Source: Allium sativum
Taxonomy: Eukaryota; Streptophyta; Magnoliopsida; Asparagales; Amaryllidaceae
DNA length: 64,000 nt
Assembly: GCA_030737875.1 (NCBI GenBank)
Contig: CM060915.1
Span: 906,014,677 to 906,078,676 of the forward strand
Direction: 5' to 3'
A program made the translations under genes and the position numbers. The stretch's first letter is position 1, and each line of letters begins with the position of its first letter. The notes under the pieces are model-generated. The model was not told the origin of the DNA and made no database searches. It saw nothing but the letters and a program-made list of their open reading frames with translations. Positions 10,065 to 22,765 of the stretch are shown here, one piece after another.

Positions 10065-11216
10065 AACCTTGTGTCTGTGTCATTATTTAATATATATAGA
10101 TAAGTCATTCTATATACACACAAGCAACCATTATATTGGGACATTTCAAATTCTAACCATATTTATTACGTCATTATTACATTGAATTATGTTGATTACG
10201 CTACATAAATAAAATATTTAATACGTATAATAAATGTTAGTTTTCGTGTGGGCAAAGAAATATTTTAACGGTGTAAATTGTCAATTTAATCTACATTCAA
10301 GGCATATAAGTTTAATTCCCACATCAGACCGCTAAATACATGGCATAATTGATGATAGCAGTAATGGAGGAATACAACATAAAATCAAAACTTGCATACC
10401 CAAGCTTATTGGAATAATTAAAGTAATGAATCAAGAACGAGGTGTAAATCATATACATATACATATACACATGTATATTCATGAATACATATATATACAT
10501 AGACCTTTGTTTAACCTAATTTACCCTTATTATGTTGTTCTTAAAAACGTTGACATTTGATTTGTTTCAAATCTGAATACGCTCAGATTATCCATTTAGA
10601 ATGAAAATCCGAACCTATTCAAATAATAAAACTAATCAAATCTAAACCTTTTACATCCCAAACAAAAATTTAGATAAGAAGGATAAATCAAATCGAATAA
10701 AAGCATATCACCCAAATGTTCTTCATCCGCTACTAAAACAAATCCACAAACCCAATATCAATTGACAATTCTTGTGAAATATATATAAAAACAGGAGATT
10801 TGGGGGTTTCATAGTTTGATATTATCGTTATTCCAAATCTCCGTAGGCATACTAATCCATATAATAATCTACAAATGTAGAATATGCCTGAGTAATTACT
10901 AATTCCACTCACAAATCTTAAAGGAAGAACAATAGAATTTTTGCTTTAGATTCAAATCTGGATTCAGCCTTCGAGATAAACGTGCTCCAATCCTTCTAAT
11001 ATACATATATATATATATATATAAAAATATAAGAATCAACCTTTAGAATATTATGTATATATAAAACTAAATTCCAGAATCTATATAGATTTAGATTAGA
11101 GAAAAGATAGAATGGAAGTTAGAGGAATAAAAGAGAAATTCCTAACCTTTCTGGAATTCAGCCATGGCAAAAGGATAATGTGGAGGGGAAGAGAGAAATA
11201 AGAATAGAGTTAGGGA

Positions 11217-11426
11217 GAGGCTAGGAGGGAGGCATATATAGTTGCATGTATAAATAAAGACCTTAGGATTTATAAGATTAAATCCTGGCAGTTCATGTGT
11301 GCAATAAATATAAAAACACCCTAACAAAACTAGCCTTCCCCACCAGAAATCGCTAAGGGCGATCGACACCCCCTGTAGTAGGGAGATCAACGGCGGTCGA
11401 CACCCCTTCTGCAAGGGTGGTCGACC
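11217..11426 (-). promoter_or_regulatory. E2 LTR promoter module
   Basis: Minus strand. GTCGAC words lie at about 11360, 11394 and 11419 (the last a perfect GGTCGACC). A TATATATG box is at 11233-11240, and CCTCCTAGCCTC at 11217-11228 is identical over 12 bases to the E1 motif just past its TATA box. Confidence 0.65.
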
Positions 11427-11868
11427 TCCTTAGTACGAATTTTCCTAGGAAAACATATTTCCTGCCCATTTTCTAATCTTATTAAACGGTCATTAATTAG
11501 ATTGATTACTTTCCTTAAGTTTATTATTCTTGTCCCCTTGTCTTTATCCATTTGTTTGAAATTCAAATCAACCTAAGGGAATGCTATTATTATCCAAATT
11601 ATTTTATCCGTTAGATATATATTATTAATTCAAACACATATACACACGCATTTACTGTATGATTTCGTTAAATTGTAATTTCTTCATACGAACACCGTTT
11701 TCAACATATTATATATGAAAACACATCAGAATTTCGTCATGAACACAAATAAAATATTTTCGTGGCTAAACTCTCAATGTTGTAAAATTCCATTTTTTAG
11801 ACATATTATTACTTTATTGTTAGTTTTCATTATTAATTTGTTTAGGTATATTTTTACAGGGTGTTACA

Positions 11869-11905
11869 TTCTTCCCCCCTTAAAATAGATTTCGTCTCGA
11901 AATCT
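11869..11905 (-). promoter_or_regulatory. E2 polypurine tract with adjoining perfect hairpin
   Basis: In element sense AAGGGGGGAAGAA precedes TGTAACA. The neighbouring hairpin is AGATTTCG (11887-11894), loop TCT on the plus strand, then CGAAATCT (11898-11905). Confidence 0.8.
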
Positions 11906-14900
11906 GTTTGAAGGGGCCAAAAACACAATTCACTCTAAACATCCATATTGTACACCCGTGTTATTTTAAATACATCCATGACAGTGATTATGCACTACAG
12001 ACTTATTAAAGTGAGCTCAATTCTAATGTTTATGTGTAATAAGTGATGCAGTGTGTATGCAAAACACCTTAACATGCATATAATTTCTATATGAGTGTTT
12101 GGTGCATTTGTGTTGCAGCCATCTCCTACCACCAATCTAGCAACTGCAGCACAACCAAAAATCCTAAATTTTCGAGGGAGGCTACATAATTTAATATTTT
12201 CATGTCTTTCCTCGATTTTTTTCCTTTCATATGTACTCGAACCATTCTAAATATTGTAGAATTTTGAAGTTTCATGCTCCAAAATTTCTATGGTGGCACG
12301 AAACTCCCAGGATTCCGTCTTCGTCCCCATTTCTTGATTAGACCCTACCAAAAATTCATTGTACCATGGAGGAATCATATCAAACATAAAACTATTATAG
12401 GTTCCTATTCATGATATCATATATCTCCCTATCTTAGGGGATGCCCAAAATATACTATCGACTTATTATCCTCCAAAGTCCGCCTAATCAATTTAGACTT
12501 TTTCCAAAGTCTAACCATAAATTTGGTTCGAGTTAAAATTTGTCAATGATCATACCTTCAACACTTTGGTATTTTAAGTGGCCTCCTTGAAGTTCTTCAG
12601 GAATGCCGACTAATCACCAAAAAGATAATTACATGCTACTATAAATATCACTATTATTCCTATCATCTAAGAGACTAATGTTGCAGATCCTTCCTCTTAC
12701 TCCTAAAATTTTGGTTGTCTTCATTATGTTCCCCAGTCTTCAAGTGAAGTTTTGATCCAAAAAGAATTTCCTAAATCAAATCTCTAGATCTAACTAGTTA
12801 ATGTATAACTATACAAATGACTAGAATATTTTCCTATGCTCTAATTTGCTGGAAATTAAAGTCCAGTAAGGTCTTTTGTTATAATTTTCATAAATTTGCC
12901 CAAATAGTTGACAAGTTTAAAATTGCAAGGAATGGGTATTGTTTAATTTTGGATGGCTAGCGTAATTTGTGTGCAAACCCAAAAAATTACACATCACATC
13001 CTTTTCATATTGAGCATATTCCTCATAATTTTAAATATAGTCTCTCTCCCTTTTTTTTTGAATAACGATAAAATGGCTAATTTATAAAAATTAAACAAAT
13101 ACCTTTAAACAAACCAAGATGCAGTCATATTCAAACTAAAATGGTTAACGAAATTCCAATATCTCATATTTTATGTTCTTATTCTTGAGGGTGGCATTCC
13201 GTGAGGCTAGATTCCAAAAAGCATCAGACCAATACACTTCCTTTGTGTAGGCTAAATTCAGTTCCGTTATTAACTTCTCTATTCTATATATAGTAAGTCG
13301 CTTGGTTAAATGTCCCCGTGAGGTTCTTCCTCTACTTACACATTTATCTTAAGAATTCAATAAGGGTTTTAAATCCTAACATCTCATGCATAATAGGGAT
13401 TTAATACTTATACGACGTTTATACCCTTATCCAAATTAATACGGGGTCACCACTAAGGATTACAACCTAAAATTATTTTGGAAATTTATCTCTTACAATT
13501 AAATGGTCTAAATAGCACGGAGGTCTAATATTTCATTTGAATCCATGAGATGCCAACTCATTCTTTTAAATCTTCCATCTTTGTCCTTTTTATAAATGTG
13601 GCCCATTCATTAATATATGTATATATACCTTTATACCATTCCCTTGATACTTACTTATTTCCCTCAAGCTTGAAATATATCCATTTCCTTCAAACCAAGT
13701 TGTCTTTTAAATTAGTTCCAAAGTTTCCTTTTGATCTTATTAATCACAAATTCATTGCCCATAAAATTTGCAATTAATAGTTATGAATTCTATTTTCAAA
13801 ATTCATGAATTGTGTTTCCTACATTTTACCTATATTTTTGTTTATATATACACACACACACATACATATAACTAATCGCTCGGTATGGTTATTAACGTAT
13901 TAACTCCTAACTAAACTATCATGGGCAAATTAGTTTACAACTAAATCTTATCTCTGAAAATCTATAGATTCTACCAACTTTTCAAATATAATCCTTTTTT
14001 GGGACTAACATTAAAATATTCATATTTAGTTGTATAAGTTACTCTATCCTAATTCTGATTTGCCTAATCTACTACCATTAAATCTATTTCTTTTGTAACG
14101 ATATAAGCCACAACAACATCATTAAATAAATTCATTTTTATGCTACTGTCACTTATATGTATGTATATACATCCCATTATGACAACAATTTATTAAGGTT
14201 TCCTTGAATTCCAAAAATTTACATTTAATGCCTTTTTAAATGTTGAAGCATTAAAATTTTTAATTTCCATTTTAAAATAGAATCCTTTTATTTCTTACGG
14301 AACACTGTCAATAAACGTCTATTTTTAGATTTTTAATGTTTTGAAAACATAATCTACACGTTCATAAATCTCTGGTTTTTAGGGGTAGAACAGATTTCAA
14401 AAAATGTCTCTTTTAGATTTGTAATGTTCTATTGTTTACTGAATAAAATATTAGTGCATGCCTAGTTTTAATAAAGCTTTTTTTTTCAAAGATTCCAAAA
14501 TCGTTACAATAAGAAATTTGTTGTCCCTTTTTAAAGTTTTGAGAGCACTCACTAAATGTCTCAGAATAAGGGCAAAAATGAATCTCCTTTTCAACTCCTG
14601 TATTTATTGATATGTTAAATATTATGTCATTTTCACTTTACAGGAATGATAAACGTTTTGAGGTCTCGCATGAAAACAAAAGCTAATTCAATAAAATAAA
14701 ATCTTGATTGAATGCCAAAATTTAATTAAGCGACAATCAAGTTTCCTAAACATGTGTAGTTGACATTCATTATTATATTTAAAAATATGCTATGACATCT
14801 CATACTAACTCTTTTGAAACATTACTCAATAAACCTAAATGACTTACTTATTTTTAGTAAAATGCTCCAAATGAATATCTTAATTTTAACATTTTACAAA

Positions 14901-15110
14901 TATTTTCTATACGTCCAAAATCTCTTAACTTAAGAGTAAAATATCTTTCCTTATTTCAACGCTCATCTTTTATTCGTATACTGAATATTAATCTCTAATG
15001 ACTTTCAAAACGATAATTGTTTTGAAATAAATGTTCATTTTCTACTTGAAAATGGGGCCTAAATCTGTTAGCATCCAATTAATTAGCAATTAATTTTTCT
15101 ATTCTTATCC
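11906..15110. other. AT-rich stretch with no supported gene; probable decayed E2 interior
   Basis: All frames are short and none resembles pol domains. The left end must be E2 interior because the polypurine tract adjoins it. How far E2 extends is unclear. A CA/TA microsatellite lies near 13845-13870. Confidence 0.5.
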
Positions 15111-15314
15111 ATCTTCCTCCAACAACCTTTCCCAGGTTAGAGAAAGTGTCCGGGTACAATCTTCGACTCACAAGATTCCACAGAATCAAATGGGTTTATA
15201 AATAAATTCCCCAAACCGCTGGATCTAGATGCCTCTCTACCTTCGCTAGAGCCTCTCAATGCGATTTGATTAAAGTAATTATCTGATATCTTCATTCTCT
15301 TTTATTAAGCATTG

Positions 15315-16598
15315 TTACCCTTTCTTTCTCCTACTGCAACCTCTCATTTTCTTGGATCGGCGCTTCATTATCTTATCGAAGCTACTGCACCTCTTCATTT
15401 TCCTTCCATAGCTGGGCATTTTCCTCAAAAACCGCTTTTTTCCCTTCTCAAGTGTGCTTTCTTGAGCCAAGACAGAGGCTAAAACATCCTTATGTTCTTC
15501 CCCAACCCTGGCCATCGTTGGCTTTACTTCCACCAACTCCTTCTTTAACCCTTCAATTTTGGCATCCCGAGCCTCGATTCTTCCCCAATCAGTATTTGCC
15601 TCGATCTTCAAGCCATTGATAATGTTGTTCTTCTAGAAAATCACCTCGGAAAGCCTCTAGGAATACTGATACATGTTTCGGTACTGGATAAAGATGTCGT
15701 ACACCCGAGTCTATGTATCTTCATCGATCTTTGCTGGGATCAGATGCGTCTCAGGCATCCAGATCATCTCATCAAAATAAAACCCCAAAAAGCCTTCAAC
15801 AAGTATGCTTTTCTCTCCTTGGTTCTCAAGACTGGGATATTTTTTAATCTTACGCAGTGTCGAGCCAAACTTTCTTACTTCCTTTCCCTTAGGCTTTTCC
15901 TTTCCCGTGACCTTAGCCAACAGTGTTAGTGATGGGACATAAGGAGGAGTGAGGGCCGTCGATTGCTTCATGAATACAATCTCCATCCTCTTCTTAACAT
16001 AAACTTCAGGTTAGTCTAAAGCTTACAACTAGATTAACTTGGACTATAGTGTAAGTATGAAAGTACTTGCGTTCAACATGCCATCTCCTTGCAAATTCTA
16101 GGGGGAATCGAACAAAGAAACAATCCTACTTAAAATTGCTAAGCTTGTTCCATGTTCCCAGGATGAAGCAACCATTGGCTTGCGCCTCCAAATAGACAAA
16201 GGAAGTCAAAATGCTTCTCCTCTTCATAGGGTAAAAAACTGGATGTCTTCTCTAGTCGATTCTACATCTAAGTTTTCAATTGACGGGATGCATGGGGCAA
16301 TCAAGCAGGCATACGTGTTCAGATGAAGCTACGTCAGTGCTAAATGTAAGAAGCACAACAGATCTCGAACGAAAGGGCACGACGGGGAATGCATCCAACT
16401 GTGCACATATGCTTTTCCAAGCAATGTAGCCTTTGGAGGTGTATGCGCCCTATCCTCCCTTCTGGGAACTAACACATCATCCCAAGATATACCATATTTC
16501 TTACAAATCCATCTTAGTGCGGTTTCATCGATTCGTGAAACAATCAAATCCAGCGGATTCTTAAGAGTGTTAGCATCCACCGTCTTGTCTCGTGCCAT
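15315..16598 (-). pseudogene. Decayed gag-like gene of a gypsy-type transposon (copy X)
   Basis: Three minus-strand segments in order: 16598-16329, 15986-15711 and 15611-15315. The first reads ...YGISWDDVLVPRREDRAHTPP and later CPFVRDLLCFLHLAL. I compare this with the N-terminal region of plant proteins annotated as putative gypsy-type transposon (the PF04195-like group), from memory only. The last is lysine/glutamate-rich and coiled-coil-like (ARDAKIEGLKKELVEVK). Stops and frame changes separate the pieces. A diverged second copy (Y) is split around 22766-33588. Being minus-strand to the right of the E2 polypurine tract, it could be E2 interior, but I could not confirm continuity. Confidence 0.5.
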
Positions 16599-16869
16599 AG
16601 GAATGCTTTCTTGTTCGCCATTAACATCCTCTTCTTCTTATGGACCCATATTTGTGGGTTCTTCCACTACCTGAATAACCGGCTCATCCACATGCTATTA
16701 GAATGTTGCAATCCTTCGGATTTCTCCGCTTGATCGTGCACACTAGATGAGCCCATTTGTTAAGGAGGGGTGGAAGCTTTAGAAGTCTCAAGCTCACTGC
16801 CTGTTGGGCTTGAGTCATACGAGGATTTGTGAGGATTCGACGATGGTTCTACGGCTTCGACTTCCAAGC

Positions 16870-18700
16870 CTTGGAGTCATCTAAAGCTATTTTTACCATT
16901 GCAAATTATACTTTCAAGATAGTTGCATTAGTTACCACACTAAAACTTATACCCTCCATTTTCGTGTGAACTAACGTGGAATGTGCAGTATTGTGCGTGT
17001 TGATGTAATTATAGTAAAATACTTTAGGACATGGCGATGGTTTCCGACTTCTTAAATTTAAACCATCATCGTCGCTAATTAATGCCATGAAATTCGAGTC
17101 GAGATACAATCACGTCGTGATTGGGTTACGAATTGAGTTTTAGAATTATTGGTTCAGTCGTATGTTCATAACCCGAGTTTATGCTCTAATCCTATGTGTA
17201 TGTCCGAATTATCAGTCCAAGCATGTTCGTTCTTCGGGCGTTAAGACGTTAAACGACGATACGTTCGACTTCAATCTCAACCCGATTGCGTGACATCACG
17301 AAATGGTTTTAATTCGCTAGCATAAACTTAAGAGTTAATAATTCTCTAGGTCTTCCAGGATACAAGTTGAAATTTTGTATCCCTGAAGTGCAAAGAATTT
17401 TTGACTCCCCAAAAATCCTCCCAAAAATTATAAGTGTTTGGGGATACAAAATTTCCATTTTGTATCCTGGAACACTTTGATTATTCACCAAGCTTCCACA
17501 CAGTCCACTTCTCCACCGATCCAGCCTTCCCGCTTCTTTTCGTATCCCCTCCTTACGGAAGCTTGGAAATTACACTAAGTCCTACAGGATTCAAAATTCT
17601 CATTTCGTATCCCAATGACTTGGAAAATTTCCCTAGTTCACCAGATATGAAATTAGAATTTCATAACCCTTAGAACTTGTGTTCCTCCGGGAAACTCCCC
17701 CTGCTCCCTTCTCTTTTCGTACTCCACCACTTCCTTCTCTTCCCATCTAACTTCCACCTTGAACCCATCCTCCTTCGCACCATGACCAAGAACTCCGGCC
17801 TTCTTCCATCGGCCTTGCCACCAATCTCTCCCTCGCCTAGGATCCCTCTGCTTCCTCGACAATCCATGTTTATCAGGTCCTCCTTCTCTGGCCAACCCAA
17901 CACCGTCACCTAAACTTACAATGAATCGAACCCGATTTGATCAAATCTGTGCAAGTCATTCGAAGGGAACCCACCCGAGCTATATTGGAGTAAGAAAAAG
18001 TGGAGTTCGAGGTAGTGTGGGGATTTCAGGATTTTGTCAAAAATCTTTAAGTCCAACGAATGCGAATTTCAAGAAGGGAAAAAGGGGGGGGGGTTCGTAT
18101 CCAGCTATTTATTGGGGATGATGGATAGATTTCAAAAACTTGGAAAATTTCCAAGTGTTTTGGGATCGGCCTTGATCTAAGATCAGTACCGATCCCAACA
18201 CTTTAAAAAGTATAAAGGAGGAAGATGAAGAAACCAGAACTACTTCGGAATTGATGAAGAGCTTCCTAACTCGAACTATGACTACGATTGCCCATACGCG
18301 TTTCCAAAGTTTTGACCATTGAAACCAATTCAAATATTAATCAACAGTGTATTCACAAATCTGAACAATTCTAGATTACATGCTAACGATCGAGTTATAA
18401 TTTAATAACATTTTGAAAACTAACTTACGCGATTGCACATCCGAAACATACCATTTCGATTATGTTTTATTATGAACTCCAATCGTATTGTGCAAATTGT
18501 GTAATTAACCGATCTGGTTCGGCAAGGGAGCAACTCCCTCGATGACGATGGACTGACTCGTGATGGTTTGTCTTGTTGCACCTTGGACGTTCGCTCTAAT
18601 GTTATGGATAATGCGCGGGGGCATGTGGAACTGGATGGAAATGGAACTAATGTGATAAAAGGACCTTGGTTCGGTGCTGAACCCACCCGAAGGATCTAGG
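16870..18700. other. Unassigned region with strong inverted repeats
   Basis: No convincing gene; frames of 60-80 codons overlap on both strands. It holds an inverted repeat at 17442-17467 (GGATACAAAA, 6-nt spacer, TTTTGTATCC), a CTTGGAAA-A-TTTCCAAG palindrome at 18139-18155 and a long hairpin at 18153-18203. It could be a decayed LTR or leader of copy X. Confidence 0.35.
18153..18203. other. Long nested hairpin
   Basis: The left arm AAGTGTT(T)TGGGATCGG pairs with CCGATCCCAACACTT with one bulged base. Inside, TTGATC and GATCA pair around a 3-nt loop. A second palindrome abuts it on the left (18139-18155). About 15 stem pairs in a decayed background is notable. Confidence 0.7.
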
Positions 18701-18839
18701 TCGTTACGAATTCTGATGTCTTGGATCGATGTACTTTTCTCGAATTGAATGATGGGGCAATAGTTTTGGGTTGGATGATTGGAGACGACTCTTTGGAAAT
18801 AGGAACCGAATCACGAATGTAATCCCATGGTTCAGTCGA

Positions 18840-19184
18840 GGTAGAATGACTCAATCGGATTTGGAATGTATTAATCACATTCCCTTCACTCAGGCCATCA
18901 GGAATTCTCGGAACCTCCCGCATATCAAGTTGCCGATTCTAGAAGCTTATGATGGTAGATAGGACCTTACTATCCCTCTATTGCGCTACGTGCTCCACAA
19001 GAAATTGCAATCGACATTGGATAACGTCATGGTTAAGTGTTTCTTACTTTATCATATGGACATTGCTGCTATATGGTTTAAGTGGCTGGAATGGGAATCG
19101 ATAGGCAGCTGGGACACTTTAGATGTAAGGTTTATTGAACAGTTCGGGATCCATATATCTCGAACCAAAAATGTCATTATTTAA
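18840..19184 (+). pseudogene. gag: Degenerate Ty3/gypsy gag fragment, plus strand
   Basis: A single frame interrupted by TAG at 18960-18962. The order of motifs fits the Retrotrans_gag domain of Tat/Athila-like elements: HIPFTQAIRNSRNLPHIKLP then EAYDG, then VKCFLLYHMDIAAIWFKWL and DVRFIEQFGIHI. Compare the family pattern SPFT...P..YDGT...CRAF...A..WF..L...F..L...F. The match is from memory of the family. The frame ends at 19184 where a different repeat begins. Confidence 0.6.
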
Positions 19185-19345
19185 TCAGCACCTAACAATA
19201 AGGCGTTGATTATACCAAGACTTTTACCCTAAGTGTTGATTTAATCAGCCCCCGCGGTAACTGATTTAAGGAACTGATTATATTTGGGCGTTGATTCTAT
19301 TAGTGCCCACTTTAGGACATTGATCCTAATTATAGACACTGATTA
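19185..19345. repeat. Subterminal-repeat cluster, CACTA-like
   Basis: Alternating words such as TTTAATCAGC, GGCGTTGATTA, AGTGTTGATTTAATCAGC, GAACTGATTATA and GACACTGATTAAATC lie in both orientations within 160 bp. This is how subterminal regions of plant CACTA transposons look. No terminal CACTA end or transposase is seen. Confidence 0.35.
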
Positions 19346-20085
19346 AATCAATTTCAGACCAATTCAGAATACTAGATTGACCCTTGAATCATGAGTCAGA
19401 CTGAGCTTTTCTAAGTATTCAGTTGTTGTTGATATCTTTTGCTTCTACCTTGGATCGTTGAATTTTGGGTTACTTAGATTAGTTGTTTTGTTGTAGATAT
19501 TGTGTTTGATCCAAGTACTCTGATGATGTACTATATTCTTTTAAGACTCATCGTGTTTATTGTGGTTATATACCAATTTTGTGACATTATATGTTGTATA
19601 TTATATGTATATGTATTTGATGCTGGGTAGTCTATCCTATGATGTATATGGTATTGGTTAATCGTATTTGTTCTGAATTTTCTTCTAGCTACCATAGTAT
19701 TGTACGGAATAAAGATTAAGAGTGTCGATCCATGAGAAAATAAAAATATAGTAGATTTTGTCAATATTCTTGATGTTTATTTAATACACGACTTAAGGAT
19801 GGTCGCTCCTAGCAGGCCATGTTCTCTGCATTAGTAGATGACGTTCCTCGTAATGCTCTTTACTAATGTGGATCTCAGGGTGGGACATCACAACTTAGGG
19901 GCGCAAAATCTCAAATTTAAAATTCAAGATCTGAATTTTCCCCCTGTAGGAGCTGCTCTAAGTGGAAACCTACTTCAAACTATTTATTGTGAGCAAAGGC
20001 ATAGAGAAAAATATATTGCAAACCTCAAGGAGTTCGAGAAGATGTTGAGCCTGCTTATGGAGTTTTGCAGACATGGTTTGTTATT
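19346..20085. other. No recognisable feature
   Basis: AT-rich DNA. One 83-codon plus-strand frame (19838-20089) has a charged C-terminal half but matches no family I know. Confidence 0.5.
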
Positions 20086-21104
20086 GTAAAAATTCAATTA
20101 GACATCATAAGGGAATTTTATTATATAGGACAAACTTTATAACTTTTTATACACCAAGGATAACCCATCAAAAATTTATTCCCACGAATAATACACACTG
20201 TAAAACTGATACGATGCACGCCGCAAAACTGATACTTAAAAACTGATAGTTAAATTATGATACCATATTGTGGATGTGCCTTTTTTCAAAGTTGTGCCTT
20301 TTTACAAGGCCATCACAACTCGAATATCTATCAGAAGAAGTGTTCAGGATTTGAGCACAATCTCCCGATAAATCAATTCACTTGGATGAAAGGCCTATGC
20401 TCTTAAAGACTAGATATCACATGCTTAGAACTTCAGTTGGACCTGTGTTCTGGGTCGACTCATTAAGGCTCGGTCCAAGTCTTCAACCTTAGGCTTTGGA
20501 TCAAAGCCTTGCTCGGGTCGATACATTCTGGGTCGGCCAGGCCTAGGTCGATGAAGATTTATGAGGGGGAGGGGGTCTTAAAGTAAATTTTGAGCCAAAA
20601 TATTCCCGTGTCGGTCATGTCGAGCAGACCCACATCAACCCGAATGTTGAAGGCATTCAAGAGCTGCTAATTAGTCAACTCTGACCTACTTTATCTCCTT
20701 AAAATCTAGAACGAATAACATGTGTGCTACACAATACGAGGAGAATGGTGTCTTATGTAAAGGCCAAGCATGGCCTCCTACCCTTGATTTTATACATCGC
20801 TTGATACGTGCGAGACTCGACCCAGGATGGTCGCCACGTGGCAAGTCGAGCCGACCCATATGCTAAGATATAAATAGGCGTTTTTAAGGCTGGAGAAGGG
20901 CCTTTTTCGGTTGAATCGTTTCTACTTTTTAGAAGTAAAGTTATTGCTTCAAGGGAGGCTAAATACACCACTAAAACACAAGGATTTAGTTTATTATTTA
21001 TATTCTCTCTCTACTTTTTTACTAATCAAACAACCCTGTGATTTGTATCTGAATAGCAAACTTCGGGGGTTGATTATCGAGAATTCCACTTTTTGACGTC
21101 AACA
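20086..21104 (+). repeat. LTR-like segment of a plus-strand gypsy element (left boundary uncertain)
   Basis: The right end GACGTCAACA at 21104 is followed by TTTGGCACACCAGG, a primer-site-like start common after LTRs of Tat-type elements. A TATAAATA box at 20869-20876 lies about 230 bp upstream. GGGTCGA / GTCGACC words are frequent at 20450-20850, as expected of a U3. The left end at about 20086 is only a guess from a TG start. No matching second LTR is visible. Confidence 0.5.
20869..20876 (+). promoter_or_regulatory. TATA box of the plus-strand LTR
   Basis: TATAAATA, preceded by GTCGAG/CGACCC words and followed about 230 bp later by the LTR end. Confidence 0.5.
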
Positions 21105-21107
21105 CTT

Positions 21108-21119
21108 TGGCACACCAGG
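21108..21119 (+). promoter_or_regulatory. Primer-binding-site-like sequence
   Basis: TGGCACACCAGG, three bases after the LTR end. I cannot assign the tRNA. Confidence 0.4.
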
Positions 21120-21140
21120 AAGTGGACACGTGCACCTTTA

Positions 21141-22030
21141 GCAATTTCTAGCTTAAAAGGCTTTAGATACCCTATTTTTGGATTAAAAATCGTTAAACGG
21201 AACAAGGATGGAACATCTTCCTATGCACATGTTGTAGGCTATGAGGCACGCCCGAAGGCTTCCTCCCATGGAGACCCTTCTTTATACTTAACGAAGGAAG
21301 AGATGGACAGTGTTTTCAAGGAATTGAGAACGAGGATGGAGCATCAGGATGAACTTCTTTGCAAGCAACATGAGATGATGGAAAGGTTCTTCGCCCGAAT
21401 GGATGGTAGGACAGACAACCCCACATCAGCCCCTGGAAATAGCACCGTTGGGCAATAGCGGCACCACGGCTCAGGTTGGCCCAAGCTCCGGCTCGGTCAT
21501 ATATCTTAACACATACCGATTTTATGCAACCCCCGGCTCTGCCTAACCTCCATGTCGACCCGAGCACAACCGGGGGCAATCATCCGTAAATCCTCGAGAA
21601 CGCAGTATCACATTAGCTCGTGATACAACAGAGGGAAACGCTAATGTAGACAAAGCTTATATTGTCCCCGATGGGGAAAACTCAAAGATGGGAGCTAGAA
21701 ATGTAATCCTAGGCCGGGTCGACTATACCGACCCAGGTCGGCTCGGTCATACCAACCCGAGACCTGAGAGAGATACGATGTGCACCATAACGTGCAAAAC
21801 ATACTTCCACCATATTTTGAGCTTCGCGCTGAAGTCCCTAGTGTTGGACTACATAATTGGCAACAACTTCTTGGAGATGAACTTCAGATTGCTAAATTCA
21901 TCGATTCTCTAGAGGAGGTACATCTCAAGGCAACGATGATAACATGAAACACAACCCTTTCACCGAGACATCAAGAATTCCCGCAATCCGCCTGACTTCA
22001 AACCCGGGCTCGACAATCATTGTTGTTTCA
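21141..22030 (+). pseudogene. gag: Degenerate gag leader and N-terminus downstream of the LTR at 21104
   Basis: The plus-strand frame to 21458 contains KEEMDSVFKELRTRMEHQ and KQHEMMERFFARMDGR, a coiled-coil-like N-terminal stretch typical of long plant gypsy Gags, then a stop. Further fragments follow. Near 21944 NPFTETSRIPA recalls the PFT motif that opens the Retrotrans_gag domain (compare 18876). From about 22040 the sequence changes to a minus-strand gag-like copy. Broken by several stops and shifts. Confidence 0.45.
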
Positions 22031-22040
22031 AATCCAGCTG

Positions 22041-22765
22041 TCATCCCCATCGACCTATGTTTCGAAGAAGAAGACAAGTTAATCTGCTTCTGCTTTGTTT
22101 TATCATATTTTCAAATACTGATGAGAAAGTGGATATAACTCCGATCATTGGCTGCATGGCTTCCATTGGAACAGTTCTTTCAGACGTCGGTGGAAGAAAG
22201 CCTCCATGTTCCAACCTTAGATGGTCAGGGTCATACTCCTTAACTACGAGAGCTGGCACGGATGGACCACAAGTGGAACTAAAAGCAATGACAAGTTACT
22301 ATTGGGGAAGTACAACCTTCAACTTCATGAGCAACCATGATGCTATCAGTAACAACTGCCTTCTCTTTCTCAATAGCAATTCGTTCTTCCTTCTCCACCT
22401 CAGCTGTTTCTTTAAGCATAACTCGCCCTTTTGCCAACATATGGCGTTCCTCCTTAGTCAAGTATTGGTTCGTCCATGCTTCTTCATCCACTATCTCCAC
22501 CTCCTGGGCAACAACGTCATCCTCCAGCAACCTTTCCCATGTTAGAGCAAGCGTCCGGGACCCATCTTTGACTATTGAGATTCCACGGAATTAAAGGGCC
22601 TTCACATAAAAGCCCCAGACCAATGCTTCTAGTTCCCTCTCTACCTTCGCTGGAGCCTCTCTAGCTTAGACTCTGAGCACCTCTAGCTGGGTCCTGAATT
22701 CAGCCTTGACGCCCTCTGATTGACCAAGAATCTCTCTATTCGATGCTTCTTCTACCGCTTTTTCC
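22041..22765 (-). pseudogene. Copy Y of the gag-like gene, left part (split by S1)
   Basis: 22520-22680 aligns with about 15115-15260 of copy X (shared words CAACCTTTCCCA, GTCCGGG, CTCTACCTTCGCT, GAGCCTCT). The minus frame 22530-22279 is rich in Glu and Lys (LKETAEVEKEERIAIEKEK). The gene is interrupted at 22765 by the plus-strand Sirevirus and continues at 33594. Confidence 0.5.
22761..22765. repeat. Target site duplication TTTCC, left copy
   Basis: Identical to 33589-33593 on the other side of S1. Five bases is usual for Ty1/copia integration. Confidence 0.93.

Larger units (their letters stand above)
8583..11868 (-). repeat. E2 3' LTR, Ty3/gypsy, 3286 bp
   Basis: Begins TGTAACAACCCG at 8583 and ends GGGTGTTACA at 11868, giving inverted ends close to those of E1. 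On the right it is followed by a polypurine tract in minus sense, so this is the 3' LTR of a minus-strand element whose body lay to the right. I did not find its 5' LTR or primer site in the window, so it may be truncated. It shares with E1 the paired hairpin modules, the GGTCGAC-TATA promoter and a U3 motif, but otherwise differs, so it is a separate family. Confidence 0.82.

Noticed and set aside
17434..17913. Overlapping 75-80 codon frames on both strands near 17434-17913
   Set aside because: No motif, no start context, and both strands open equally; treated as chance frames.
22057..22545. 162-codon plus-strand frame
   Set aside because: Opposite a Glu/Lys-rich minus-strand gag-like pseudogene; the plus reading has no motif.
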